From Candidatus Raymondbacteria bacterium RIFOXYA2_FULL_49_16 (lineage in GTDB: Bacteria; Fibrobacterota; OXYB2-FULL-49-7; XYB2-FULL-49-35): a stretch of 64,000 nucleotides of DNA. Where the stretch lies: contig MFYT01000064.1 of assembly GCA_001789205.1 (NCBI GenBank), positions 62,001-126,000 of the forward strand, given 5' to 3'. Below the pieces are notes generated by a model. It had not been told where the DNA came from. It worked only from the letters and a program-made list of their open reading frames with translations, and did not search any database. Each line of letters opens with the position of its first letter. Within the stretch, counting starts at the first letter, position 1. Below, in pieces: positions 1 to 8,301 of the stretch. The position numbers and the translations under genes were made by a program.

Positions 1-726
1 CCGGTATCGCCATGCGGCCCGCCAATGACAAAGCGGCCCGTGGGATTAATGTAATATTTAGTTTTCGCGTCGAGATATTTGCCACATACGGGTTTAACCA
101 GCTTTTTGATGATATCGTTACGGATACGCGCGTGCGATGCCTCAGGCGCGTGCTGGGTTGAAACAATGACCGAATCGATGCGTTTGGGCTTGCCGTCCAC
201 ATACTCAACCGTTACCTGCGATTTAGCGTCGGGCCGGAGATAGGTAAGCTTCCTGCTCTTACGGAGACGGGCAAGCTGAAACACCAGTTTCTGGGCAAGC
301 ATGATGGGAAGAGGCATGAGTTCTGGGGTCTCGTTGCAGGCATAGCCGAACATGAGGCCCTGGTCGCCCGCGCCCTGTTCCTTGAACAATCCCTGGCCAG
401 CGGTAACGCCCTGTGAAATATCGGGCGACTGCTTGTGGAGCATGACCATGACCCCACACGCGTCAGCATCAAACCCCATGCCCGCCTGGGTATAGCCGAT
501 CTTCCTGATTGTGGAACGCACAACTTCCTGGATGTCGACATAAGCGGTTGAAGTGACTTCGCCTGAAACAACGACCGTTCCTGTAGTAACCAGGGTTTCG
601 CATGCGACCCGGGAGTTGGGGTCCTGTTGCAACATGCCATCGAGGATGGCGTCGGAAATCTGGTCAGCGACTTTGTCCGGATGACCTTCGGAAACCGATT
701 CAGAGGTAAAAAGCACACGTTCCATA
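1..726 (-). CDS. metK: S-adenosylmethionine synthetase, N-terminal part (cut by window edge)
   Basis: MetK makes S-adenosylmethionine from methionine and ATP in the cytoplasm. The minus-strand frame reads [19 protein letters not shown] near its start, the ATP-binding signature, and later [16 protein letters not shown], the second hallmark of the family. About 238 residues are present before the window edge. The start is odd. The ATG at 726 has a good AAGGAG five bases upstream, but it is one base out of frame and meets a stop after eight codons. The in-frame alternative is GTG at 716, poorly spaced from that ribosome site. Deleting one A from the AAA at 720-722 would restore a normal [10 protein letters not shown] start. 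It lies about 60 bases behind larC on the same strand. Confidence 0.95.
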
Positions 727-787
727 CAAACTCCTTAAAACTTAGGTGAATGATTGGCTCACAGAAGGCATAAAATACTATTTGCCA

Positions 788-1951
788 TCACGCTTTCACA
801 AAACCTTTTACCCGGATGACCTCTTCGTAAATGATGCGCACCGGCACCCCTTTTTCAATGGCCAGTTGTCTGCACGACTCATATTCGGGTGTTATGCGCT
901 CTTCACCAAAAAGATCAATGACTTTTACCTTCACCATACCCCATGCGGTGGCAACTACGCCTGATGATCGCGTCAGGCATATACGTTCCTTTTCAGAAAA
1001 TCGCAGGCCAATGGAACCGGTTTCTTCCAGAAGAATACGGGAAAGTTTCTCGCGTTCCGCGGGCTGACAGAGGACTGTGACCAATACTCCGGGCCGGCCT
1101 TTTTTCATGCCCACGCTAGTGGTAAAAGCGTCGAGTGCGCCGTTTTCCATGAGGCGCTCCATGGTCCTGCCAACAATTTCTCCCGTAGTATCGTCAAGAT
1201 TTGTCTGCATCTCAACTACCCGTAATCCATTGCCCGGCGCTCGGTCTCCCTTGAGTATCCTGAGCACATTGGCCTGACCTGGAATTTCGCGGCTGCCTGC
1301 TCCATAACCAATGGCCGAAATCGTATATTCTCCAAGTTCAGCCGCAGGCCTGCCAAGCGTTGTCGCGATTGCCGCGCCGGTTGGGGTCACCAATTCGGCC
1401 TCCACAGTACTCCTGCGTACAGGAAACCCTCTGGTTAATTCAGCAGTCGCGGGCGCAGGGATGGGCATGACCCCGTGGTCACATTTGATAGTGCCGGTCC
1501 CAAAGCAAAAAGGCGTAAGGAAAAATTCCTCCGCGCCTATAAGCGTATAGACCAGGGAAGCGCCCACTATATCGACAATGGAGTCCACTGCGCCCACTTC
1601 GTGAAAATGGACCTTTTCCACGGCAGTATTGTGCACCTTTGCCTCCGCTTCGGCAAGTCGCAGAAAAATCGCCCTGGCCCGTTCCTTGACAGCAACTGGA
1701 AGACCGCTGCGTAAAATAATATCATTGATATGGGAAAGATGGCGGTGCTGGTGCTGGTGCGGATAATCAACGGAAAAACGGGTGGCGGCAATACCGCCCC
1801 GGTCGACCTTCTCTACGGTTATTTCAAACTTCAGGTCCAATGTGGAGAGTTTTGACCTAAACTCCCGCTCATCAATGCCAAAATCAAGGGCGGCGGCGAC
1901 CGCCATGTCGCCGGAAATACCGCTCTGCATATCAAAGAGAATAAAGGACAT
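788..1951 (-). CDS. larC: Nickel pincer cofactor biosynthesis protein LarC
   Basis: LarC inserts nickel, in a CTP-dependent reaction, into the pyridinium dithiocarboxylate precursor to form the nickel-pincer cofactor of lactate racemase and related enzymes. The 387-residue protein opens with FDMQSGISGDM, the family signature, and carries a His-rich segment HQHQHRHLSHI near residue 65, the usual metal-binding stretch. It is one uninterrupted reading frame of full family length, unlike lactobacilli where larC needs a ribosomal frameshift. No larA, larB or larE lies within the window, so the client enzyme is unknown. metK follows about 60 bases downstream on the same strand, so the two may be co-transcribed. 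Confidence 0.92.
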   Translation of the reverse strand: MSFILFDMQSGISGDMAVAAALDFGIDEREFRSKLSTLDLKFEITVEKVDRGGIAATRFSVDYPHQHQHRHLSHINDIILRSGLPVAVKERARAIFLRLAEAEAKVHNTAVEKVHFHEVGAVDSIVDIVGASLVYTLIGAEEFFLTPFCFGTGTIKCDHGVMPIPAPATAELTRGFPVRRSTVEAELVTPTGAAIATTLGRPAAELGEYTISAIGYGAGSREIPGQANVLRILKGDRAPGNGLRVVEMQTNLDDTTGEIVGRTMERLMENGALDAFTTSVGMKKGRPGVLVTVLCQPAEREKLSRILLEETGSIGLRFSEKERICLTRSSGVVATAWGMVKVKVIDLFGEERITPEYESCRQLAIEKGVPVRIIYEEVIRVKGFVKA

Positions 1952-2068
1952 GGGGACTCCGTTGTTAAGTATATTTAAAGTTATATATTGACAATAATAA
2001 TTTCAATAGGCAATTTTTATACTTATATTATCATAGTCTAATGGGATATTCTCGAGTAAGGAGGAGAA

Positions 2069-4060
2069 ATGACTCGTTTTATTATTATCGCGGGGCTTCT
2101 GATGTTCGCCATAAACGCCTTCACCCAAATTGCGCAAACTGGACAGAAAGGGCTCCTGCGAACACATTCAGCCCAGACGTTGGGTAAAGGCGTGCTCGGT
2201 GTCAACACCGCCGGGTATTTCAGCTTTGACAAAGACTATGTGCTCGATCTCATTGAATTCCAAGAGAAGCCTCTTTCCCCAGGCGACACGCAGGCTGTCC
2301 GCGTTACCAGCGCAATTGATCCCACCTTTGTTTCCACCTATTACAATCTGAGTTACGGTCTCTTTAATTTCTGGGACATTTCACTGGGACTCCCCTTTTA
2401 CATAGACAAGACCAGCGGCGCCAGCGGCAGCGACAACGGTCCGGGCGACATGACCTTTTCCATGAAAATCAATTATCCGCCCTACGAACATTTCCGCGTA
2501 TTCGACATGACCTATTATGGCTGCTTTTTCATTCCCACGGGCCACCAGGACAAAGGTCTTTTTCCACGGCAGCCCTATTATTCAAGCGCCCAGAACATTA
2601 AACCCACCTCGGTGTACTACCGGCCCATGATCACCAATCTGAGCGACTCAACCTATGGTCTCAACACCACTGATGCCGACACACTATACCGGCAACTGAC
2701 AAATGCCATTGACTCCAACAAAATTGCAAAAGAAAATTTTTATTACGGCGCTGGCTACCTCTCATTCCTGGCAAAAATGCTCTGGACCTTTGACGCAAGC
2801 GAGATAAATCCCGACGTCAATCTGAAAATGCACTTTAATTTCGGCGCGCTCTTTACCGGCCGCTCTGACAAAGACAATATTTTTGAACTTGGCTCAGCGA
2901 TCGAATGGTCGCCCCATCCTGTGCTCACCCTGTTCACTGATTTCTACGGCCAGGCGCGTTTCAGCCAGCTCACCTACGGCTTTGACCTGGGTAAAGAGCC
3001 CCTTATCCTGGGTTCGGGCATGTGCATCAACATTCCCGGCGGTGCGCACATCACCGTCGCTCTCGACAAATGCTTCTCTCTGAACAAAAAATACCAGACC
3101 ATTTATTACAATGAATCAAAAAGCCAGATCTATAAAACAAAAATCTATCCTGAATGGGGACTTTCGGTCAGCGCTAACTGGAGCGGTTCCATACTCGGTT
3201 CCGATTCGGACAAAGACGGTATTCCGGACAAGCTCGACCGCTGCCCCGACGAAGCCGAAGATGTGGACAATTTCGATGACCAGGACGGGTGTCCCGACGT
3301 TGATAACGACCGTGACGGCATCCTCGATATCCGCGATAAATGTCCCAACAAGGCCGAGGACATGGATAATTTCGAAGATAATGACGGGTGTCCCGATATC
3401 GATAACGACAAGGACGGCATACCTGACGACAAGGACAAATGCCCCAACGACGCTGAAGACCGCGACGGCTTTGAAGACGCTGACGGCTGTCCCGACCTCG
3501 ACAACGACAAGGACGGCATATTGGACGCGCAGGACAAATGCCCCAGCGATCCCGAGGACGTTGACGGGTTTGAGGACACGGACGGCTGTCCCGATATTGA
3601 CAACGACCAGGACGGCATACCCGACGACAAGGACAAGTGCCCCACCCAGAAGGAAAACATCAACGACTTCCAGGACACTGATGGATGCCCCGATGTCAAG
3701 GCAAAGGCCATTGAGTCGAAAGTGACCCTCTCTGGCGTCAACTTCATGACCGGCAGCGCTGAACTCACCTACGAATCGGGCTCCATTCTCGACGAGGTGG
3801 TCACCTCGCTCAACGCCTATCCGGATGTCTGCATCGAGATCCGCGGTCATACGGACAACGTGGGCTCGCGTGTAAAAAACAAGGATCTCTCACTCAACCG
3901 CGCAAACTCGGTAAAGGCCTATCTCGTAAGCAAAGGTGTCGCCCCCACCCGGGTCAAAACCGACGGTTTTGGTCCCAAGCAGCCCATTGCCTCAAATACC
4001 ACTGAAGACGGCAAGGCGAAGAACCGCCGCATCGAGATGTACCGGATAAACTGCAAATAG
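2069..4060 (+). CDS. OmpA-family outer-membrane protein with thrombospondin type 3 repeats
   Basis: The 663-residue protein has a signal peptide (about residues 1-20) and a beta-rich domain of about 350 residues that probably forms an outer-membrane barrel. Five Asp-rich thrombospondin type 3 repeats follow (about 380-540; pattern DNDxDGIxD...DKCP...DGCPD), typical calcium binders. The C-terminal OmpA domain (about 545-663) shows IRGHTDNVG and NRRIEM, which bind peptidoglycan. The likely role is linking outer membrane and cell wall. A very strong AAGGAGGAG lies just before the ATG, and an AT-rich region with promoter-like hexamers lies upstream. An intrinsic terminator follows the stop by 37 bases, inside the next gene. 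Confidence 0.93.
   Translation: MTRFIIIAGLLMFAINAFTQIAQTGQKGLLRTHSAQTLGKGVLGVNTAGYFSFDKDYVLDLIEFQEKPLSPGDTQAVRVTSAIDPTFVSTYYNLSYGLFNFWDISLGLPFYIDKTSGASGSDNGPGDMTFSMKINYPPYEHFRVFDMTYYGCFFIPTGHQDKGLFPRQPYYSSAQNIKPTSVYYRPMITNLSDSTYGLNTTDADTLYRQLTNAIDSNKIAKENFYYGAGYLSFLAKMLWTFDASEINPDVNLKMHFNFGALFTGRSDKDNIFELGSAIEWSPHPVLTLFTDFYGQARFSQLTYGFDLGKEPLILGSGMCINIPGGAHITVALDKCFSLNKKYQTIYYNESKSQIYKTKIYPEWGLSVSANWSGSILGSDSDKDGIPDKLDRCPDEAEDVDNFDDQDGCPDVDNDRDGILDIRDKCPNKAEDMDNFEDNDGCPDIDNDKDGIPDDKDKCPNDAEDRDGFEDADGCPDLDNDKDGILDAQDKCPSDPEDVDGFEDTDGCPDIDNDQDGIPDDKDKCPTQKENINDFQDTDGCPDVKAKAIESKVTLSGVNFMTGSAELTYESGSILDEVVTSLNAYPDVCIEIRGHTDNVGSRVKNKDLSLNRANSVKAYLVSKGVAPTRVKTDGFGPKQPIASNTTEDGKAKNRRIEMYRINCK
3205..3700 (+). 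repeat. Coding tandem repeat (five TSP3 units, about 37 codons each)
   Basis: This Asp/Cys-rich segment of the OmpA-type gene repeats a unit of roughly 111 bases five times, visible as recurring GACGGCAT...GACAAATGCCCC...GACGGCTGTCCCGA blocks. It encodes calcium-binding thrombospondin type 3 repeats. The same bias makes long open frames on the opposite strand that are not genes. Confidence 0.85.
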
Positions 4061-4066
4061 CGACGC

Positions 4067-5827
4067 ATGGCCGATAAAAAAACTGTTTCGATATTCCGGC
4101 CGGGTTTTCATAACCCGGCCTTTTTTTTAGCCCTGCTTTTTTGCATGGCCTTGGCTTCGGGCCAGGTCGTTTCAAAACGGGCTGAGCGGGCGCTTGCCGC
4201 CATGCCCACAGCCAAAGTCTGGGTCTTTTTCAAGTCCGGGGTGAATCCCGATAGCATGGACACCCTGTTGCGCGGATACGGCTTCAGGAAACGGCTGACA
4301 AGCAGATGGCTGAATGGCACAAGCGGTAGTGCCGCTGCCGGCGCACTCGACCGCATCGCCGGCCTGCCCCAGGTCGCGTCAATTGACATTGTAGAGCGCT
4401 ACGCAAAAAAAAGGCCTGCGCCTCTGCGTAAAGAAACAAATGTCCGGATAACACGCGACCCCTACTACGGCTACTCTTTCGATGAGCTTGCGGCCATGGC
4501 GGTGCCCGAAGCGCTCTCTTATAGCGGCATAGACAGCGCGGGAAAAGGCATTGTCATTGCGGTACTCGACGCCGGCTTTAATCTGGACCACGAAGCGTTC
4601 GCCCATTTTACGCCAACAACAATAGTCGCTGCGCGCGACTATGTGGCGGGTATACTGGATACGGCAATTATGTTTGACACGGTAGTGGCGAACGAACCCG
4701 GCGACACATCAGACCAGGAAGACCACGGTACATCCGTATTGTCGATTATTGCGGCCTGCAAACCCGGAGTCATGATGGGCGTGGCGCCCTTTGCCCGTTT
4801 CATACTCGCCAAAACCGAACTCAACGACACTGTCGACGACAGCGGGAGGTGGCACGAGGCTGAAGTGGTTGGAGAAGAAGACGCCTGGATAGCAGCGGTT
4901 GAATGGGCCGTGGATACTCTGCACGCGGACATTGTCACGTCGTCTCTGGGATATCGGTATGGCTTTACCGATGGCAGGATCGACTATACACTCAATGAAC
5001 TTAACGGTGATTCTCTTCGCATAACCCGCGTTGCCGACAGTGCCGCATCCAGGGGAACTCTTGTCTTTGAAGCGGTTGGTAACGAAGGAAACCAATATCC
5101 CAGCACCCTTTCAGCACCCGCGGACGGTCACAATGTCATCGCCGTGGGCGCGGTTGACGCAAACGGCATAGTCGCCTATTATTCCTCAGTTGGTCCAACA
5201 AGCGACGGAAGGCAAAAACCCGATGTCTGCGCACCCGGTCACATGAGCACCATTGCCGAAACCGGCGGCGGTTACCGCTATGATGCCACGGGAACTTCAT
5301 TCGCAACACCCATGGCCGCAGGCGTGGCCGCGCTTTTTCTGCAATATGCACGAAAAACCGGACTTTCACTTTCCACAACAGCAATAAACGACCGCATCAG
5401 GACCACTGCGGCAAAACTCTACGGAGAACCCGTAGCAGGTGGCAGCGGCATGATAAACGCCTTCAATCTTCTCACCGGCTCCCCGGGTTTGCCTCCCGTG
5501 AAACCGGAACCAAACGCTGTCCTGTTTGCCGCCTTTCCCCAGCCGGTCAAAGGCGGAGAACTCTCGTTCACTCTTACCACCGACAACCAGACGCCTGCCG
5601 ATATGCGGACCGGCCTGCTGTCGATCAGGATCTATTCTCTCCATGGGGAACTGATTTCAGCCCTGGATAAAAAGGAGGCTGAAGTAGGCGCCAATACCCG
5701 CATTGTCTGGAATGCGACCACTAGGTCGGGCGCGCGCGTGCGGCCGGGCATTTATTGCGTACGCGCAACGTTCGATGGCAATGATGGTATTGAATATTGG
5801 GGAAAAAAAATCGCCATTGTCCGGTAG
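4067..5827 (+). CDS. Secreted subtilisin-like serine protease (S8) with T9SS-like C-terminal domain
   Basis: The 586-residue protein has a signal peptide with hydrophobic core AFFLALLFCMALASG. A propeptide-like region (about 35-125) is followed by an S8 domain with the catalytic triad in place: Asp168 in AVLDAGF, His220 in EDHGTSV and Ser411 in GTSFATPMAAG, plus oxyanion Asn339 in AVGNEGN. The last 80 residues (IYSLHGEL... WNATTRSGARVRPGIY) match the sorting-domain fold of type IX secretion cargo. The ATG is seven bases after the OmpA stop with no clear ribosome site. The signal-peptide codons overlap a strong intrinsic terminator. The role is probably extracellular protein breakdown or maturation of surface proteins. 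Confidence 0.92.
   Translation: MADKKTVSIFRPGFHNPAFFLALLFCMALASGQVVSKRAERALAAMPTAKVWVFFKSGVNPDSMDTLLRGYGFRKRLTSRWLNGTSGSAAAGALDRIAGLPQVASIDIVERYAKKRPAPLRKETNVRITRDPYYGYSFDELAAMAVPEALSYSGIDSAGKGIVIAVLDAGFNLDHEAFAHFTPTTIVAARDYVAGILDTAIMFDTVVANEPGDTSDQEDHGTSVLSIIAACKPGVMMGVAPFARFILAKTELNDTVDDSGRWHEAEVVGEEDAWIAAVEWAVDTLHADIVTSSLGYRYGFTDGRIDYTLNELNGDSLRITRVADSAASRGTLVFEAVGNEGNQYPSTLSAPADGHNVIAVGAVDANGIVAYYSSVGPTSDGRQKPDVCAPGHMSTIAETGGGYRYDATGTSFATPMAAGVAALFLQYARKTGLSLSTTAINDRIRTTAAKLYGEPVAGGSGMINAFNLLTGSPGLPPVKPEPNAVLFAAFPQPVKGGELSFTLTTDNQTPADMRTGLLSIRIYSLHGELISALDKKEAEVGANTRIVWNATTRSGARVRPGIYCVRATFDGNDGIEYWGKKIAIVR
4098..4128 (+). terminator. Intrinsic terminator inside the subtilase signal-peptide coding region
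   Basis: A perfect 9-bp stem GGCCGGGTT / AACCCGGCC (4098-4106 with 4112-4120) has a 5-base loop and is followed by eight T residues (4121-4128). It sits 37 bases after the OmpA stop, the normal place for that gene's terminator, but its U-tract encodes Phe-Phe-Leu of the protease signal peptide. Confidence 0.85.
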
Positions 5828-5846
5828 GGGCGTCATTCTGCAATGA

Positions 5847-5912
5847 GGGACGCTGCCTGAGCGAAGCCGAAGGCAGCGTATCCCGTACCCTTCGACTGCG
5901 CTCAGGGTACGG
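5847..5912. repeat. Double-hairpin palindromic element between convergent genes
   Basis: Two adjacent hairpins are visible: CGCTGCC/GGCAGCG (5851-5857 with 5872-5878, flanked by GGGA/TCCC) and CCGTACCCT/AGGGTACGG (5883-5891 with 5904-5912). The segment CCTTCGACTGCGCTCAGG looks like the dispersed REP-type sequences of many bacteria. It lies between two convergent genes and may also act as a bidirectional terminator, though it has no U-tract. Confidence 0.7.
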
Positions 5913-5917
5913 CATCG

Positions 5918-6958
5918 TTAATGGCCAAAAATCCCGTTAAAATCCCACGCCAGCGACATGCGGTGGCAGTTGTTTAGGTCAGCATGGCTTTGAAACGAGT
6001 AGTCCACAAATAGCTTGTTTATACGCACGCCTGCGCCAGCGGTGAACTGGTAGACGCTGTTTGTACCCAGCCTGAAGAAAAGCTTTTCCTTCACCACATA
6101 CTCCAACCCGAGATTACCTCCTAGCACGGTCTGCACAGGGTTTGAAATCAGTCCGGTCTCTTGGGGCAAAGGATCGCCAATATCAAACCATCCCCCCATG
6201 GGCCCGCCTGAAACGCCATTGACGCCCAGAAGTCCCGCTGTCTGACAGAGGAATTGGAGCGTTCCGTAAAGATAGTCAAGATCAAGTTTATACGACCATC
6301 CCAGATAAGCCTCGGGAAGAGCCATTTCATAACCACCTGGTTCGTAGCGATTCGCGGTCGTTGAGGCGTCCTTGATAATAAGTCCCACCGTAGCATGTTT
6401 GAACAGATACTGACCGCCCAGGTCAACACCCGCGCCCAGAATGCTTTTGTCCGCCAGCTGTCTGCGTATAAACTTGAATGTGGCGCCATACCTGAATACC
6501 TGGTACGCTAGGGCCGCGTATGAAAAGCCAAGCGCCCAATCTGTGTTTTCGGTGAAAGAAAGAGCGCCGCTGCTGAATTGCGGCCGTCCATTTACCAGTG
6601 GAAAATTTCGCGTGTCCCAAATACCTTCAATGGCCGAACGGACAAAGTAGAGTGAGAGCGCGTGGCCTTTGTCCACGGGGTAAATAAAGGAACCAAGGTC
6701 GTAAGTGACAAGCCCATTGAAGAGCGAGGCATGGGACGCCAGAATGGATGGTTTCATAATGCCGAGTATGCCCGAAGGATTGTACAGTCCTGCGGTACGG
6801 TCTCCCCTGTCCGCGGCCATGGCTTCGCCCATGGCCACTGCACGCGGACTGGCCCCATTGTCCAAAAAGGCATTGGAATACCGCACGGTCTCAAAATGAT
6901 ATTGTGCGGAGGCCGACAGGACGCACAATGCCACCGCATAACAAATATATCGCATCAT
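5918..6958 (-). CDS. PorV/PorQ-like outer-membrane protein
   Basis: The protein has a signal peptide (MRYICYAVALCVLSASAQ) followed by NGASPRAVAMGEAMAA and GLYNPSGILG, the N-terminal pattern of the PorV/PorQ family. The remainder is beta-rich with alternating aromatic residues, as expected of a 14-strand FadL-like barrel. In type IX secretion, PorV carries cargo from the translocon to the attachment complex. The frame is open further upstream (to 7003), but the paired ATGs at 6958 and 6955 place the signal peptide correctly. It is convergent with the S8 protease, itself a probable type IX cargo. Whether this is a true PorV or a paralogue cannot be told from sequence alone. Confidence 0.8.
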   Translation of the reverse strand: MMRYICYAVALCVLSASAQYHFETVRYSNAFLDNGASPRAVAMGEAMAADRGDRTAGLYNPSGILGIMKPSILASHASLFNGLVTYDLGSFIYPVDKGHALSLYFVRSAIEGIWDTRNFPLVNGRPQFSSGALSFTENTDWALGFSYAALAYQVFRYGATFKFIRRQLADKSILGAGVDLGGQYLFKHATVGLIIKDASTTANRYEPGGYEMALPEAYLGWSYKLDLDYLYGTLQFLCQTAGLLGVNGVSGGPMGGWFDIGDPLPQETGLISNPVQTVLGGNLGLEYVVKEKLFFRLGTNSVYQFTAGAGVRINKLFVDYSFQSHADLNNCHRMSLAWDFNGIFGH

Positions 6959-7006
6959 AATTATATTGTTCAAAAAATAGTAAGAAACTGCGCGTCCTTT
7001 CAATAC

Positions 7007-7036
7007 TTGCAGAGTCTCGGGTCAATAGAGTATTTA
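7007..7036 (+). promoter_or_regulatory. Possible sigma-70 promoter for the reductase gene
   Basis: TTGCAG (7007-7012) and TATTTA (7031-7036) are separated by 18 bases in the short divergent gap ahead of the reductase ATG at 7052. The match is moderate, and the resulting leader would be very short. Confidence 0.3.
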
Positions 7037-7051
7037 TCAGTATCTCTTGTC

Positions 7052-8194
7052 ATGAACAACCACTTTAACGTCATTGTCATTGGCGCAGGCCCCGCAGGCG
7101 CTGCCGCCGCTTGGCGCCTGGTAAAAAATAATCTCTCTGTATGCGTGCTGGAAAAAGAATCCCTGCCGCGCGGTAAACCCTGCGGCGGCGGCATCACCGG
7201 CAGGGCCATGCGGGCAATGCCCTGCGATATGGTCCAATGCGCGGGAAAAGCCTTTACATCTGTATCTATGAACGACATGAGCGCGGGCCTGCGGTTTACC
7301 GTTTCGCGAGCCAAGCCCGTCATTACCACAGTATTGCGGCCAATGTTTGACCATGAACTGGTGCGTCAGGCCATGGATGCGGGCGCTGAACTGCGCGATA
7401 AAACCTTGGTAACAGGACTGCGGTATGGAAACGGTTGTATCGAAGTCCTTTCAGGAGACCAGCGCTTCAGCGCATCATGGGTCATTGGCGCTGACGGTGC
7501 ATTTGGCAAAACCTCCCAATGGGCAGGATGGAAAAAAAGGCCGCGCCTGGCGCCAGCGATCAACGCTGAGATCATGACCCCCGACGCAATACCATTGCAT
7601 CTCGAACAATCGCCCAGGTTTGATTTCGGTGTCATTGACCATGGCTATGCATGGTTCTTTCCAAAACAAGACGGCTGTTCCCTGGGTCTCGTATCACTTG
7701 GTAAGAAAGGCGCCAATCTTTCCGGGAAGTTAAAAACATACATACAAACTCTTGGCTTTGGCAGCGCTGCAAAACCAGTCGTGTCTGGCGCCGCAATCCC
7801 CATTGGCCCGATCCCAGGGGGATTTGTGAAAAAAAGGATTATTCTCACTGGAGACGCAGCAGGATTGGCAGACCCCCTCACCTGTGAAGGCATCTCAAAT
7901 GCCCTGAAAAGCGGAACGCATGCAGCAGAGGCGATTATAGAGGGAAAAGAAAACCAAAGAGTGGTCGAGAAAGCATACCTTACCATGCTTAACGACAGTA
8001 TTATCAGCGATTTGAAGGCAAGTTCGATACTGGCTTTGATTATTTATTTTCACCCGAGGATAAGACAATTTCTCTTTGCGCGGCATGGCCAGCATTTATG
8101 CGAGGCGGTCACCGACATTCTTGCGGGAAACCGTTCATACTCGCGCGAACTGTATTCGTTTTCCAACCTTTTTAGACTTCTAACCAACAGATAA
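7052..8194 (+). CDS. Geranylgeranyl reductase-family FAD-dependent oxidoreductase
   Basis: The 380-residue flavoprotein starts with VIVIGAGPAGAAAAW (FAD-binding GxGxxG fold). It continues with CGGGITGRA, the conserved Cys-containing motif of the geranylgeranyl reductase family, and LTGDAAGLADPLTCEGI, the second FAD motif. Members reduce double bonds of polyprenyl chains of lipids, quinones or chlorophyll, or hydroxylate aromatic rings. The frame extends upstream over 130 codons that overlap the PorV-like gene on the other strand; MNNHFNVIV at 7052 is the natural start. The substrate cannot be read from the sequence. A menaquinone or lipid side chain is a reasonable guess. Confidence 0.85.
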   Translation: MNNHFNVIVIGAGPAGAAAAWRLVKNNLSVCVLEKESLPRGKPCGGGITGRAMRAMPCDMVQCAGKAFTSVSMNDMSAGLRFTVSRAKPVITTVLRPMFDHELVRQAMDAGAELRDKTLVTGLRYGNGCIEVLSGDQRFSASWVIGADGAFGKTSQWAGWKKRPRLAPAINAEIMTPDAIPLHLEQSPRFDFGVIDHGYAWFFPKQDGCSLGLVSLGKKGANLSGKLKTYIQTLGFGSAAKPVVSGAAIPIGPIPGGFVKKRIILTGDAAGLADPLTCEGISNALKSGTHAAEAIIEGKENQRVVEKAYLTMLNDSIISDLKASSILALIIYFHPRIRQFLFARHGQHLCEAVTDILAGNRSYSRELYSFSNLFRLLTNR

Positions 8195-8301
8195 TTAACG
8201 GGTTATGCCCGGTAATTGCCTCGCAAATGTTAACTTTTCGCTTTCAGTATACGCGTGTATTTAATTATATTTTATTGCTCAATTTTTCACAGGGGAAGAA
8301 A

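Noticed and set aside
212-718. A 168-codon minus-strand frame over metK
   Set aside because: It is in the wrong frame relative to the clear MetK protein, and its translation has no family features.
788-1951. Possible programmed frameshift in larC, as in lactobacilli
   Set aside because: The frame is continuous for the full family length, so no frameshift is needed.
3116-3850. Long open frames on the minus strand across the TSP3 repeat region
   Set aside because: They mirror the Asp/Cys codon repeats of the OmpA-type gene, have no ribosome site and repeat in low-complexity form, so they are shadows.
6662-7051. N-terminal extension of the reductase by 130 codons
   Set aside because: The extension overlaps the PorV-like gene on the other strand and has no conserved features; the FAD motif begins right after the ATG at 7052.
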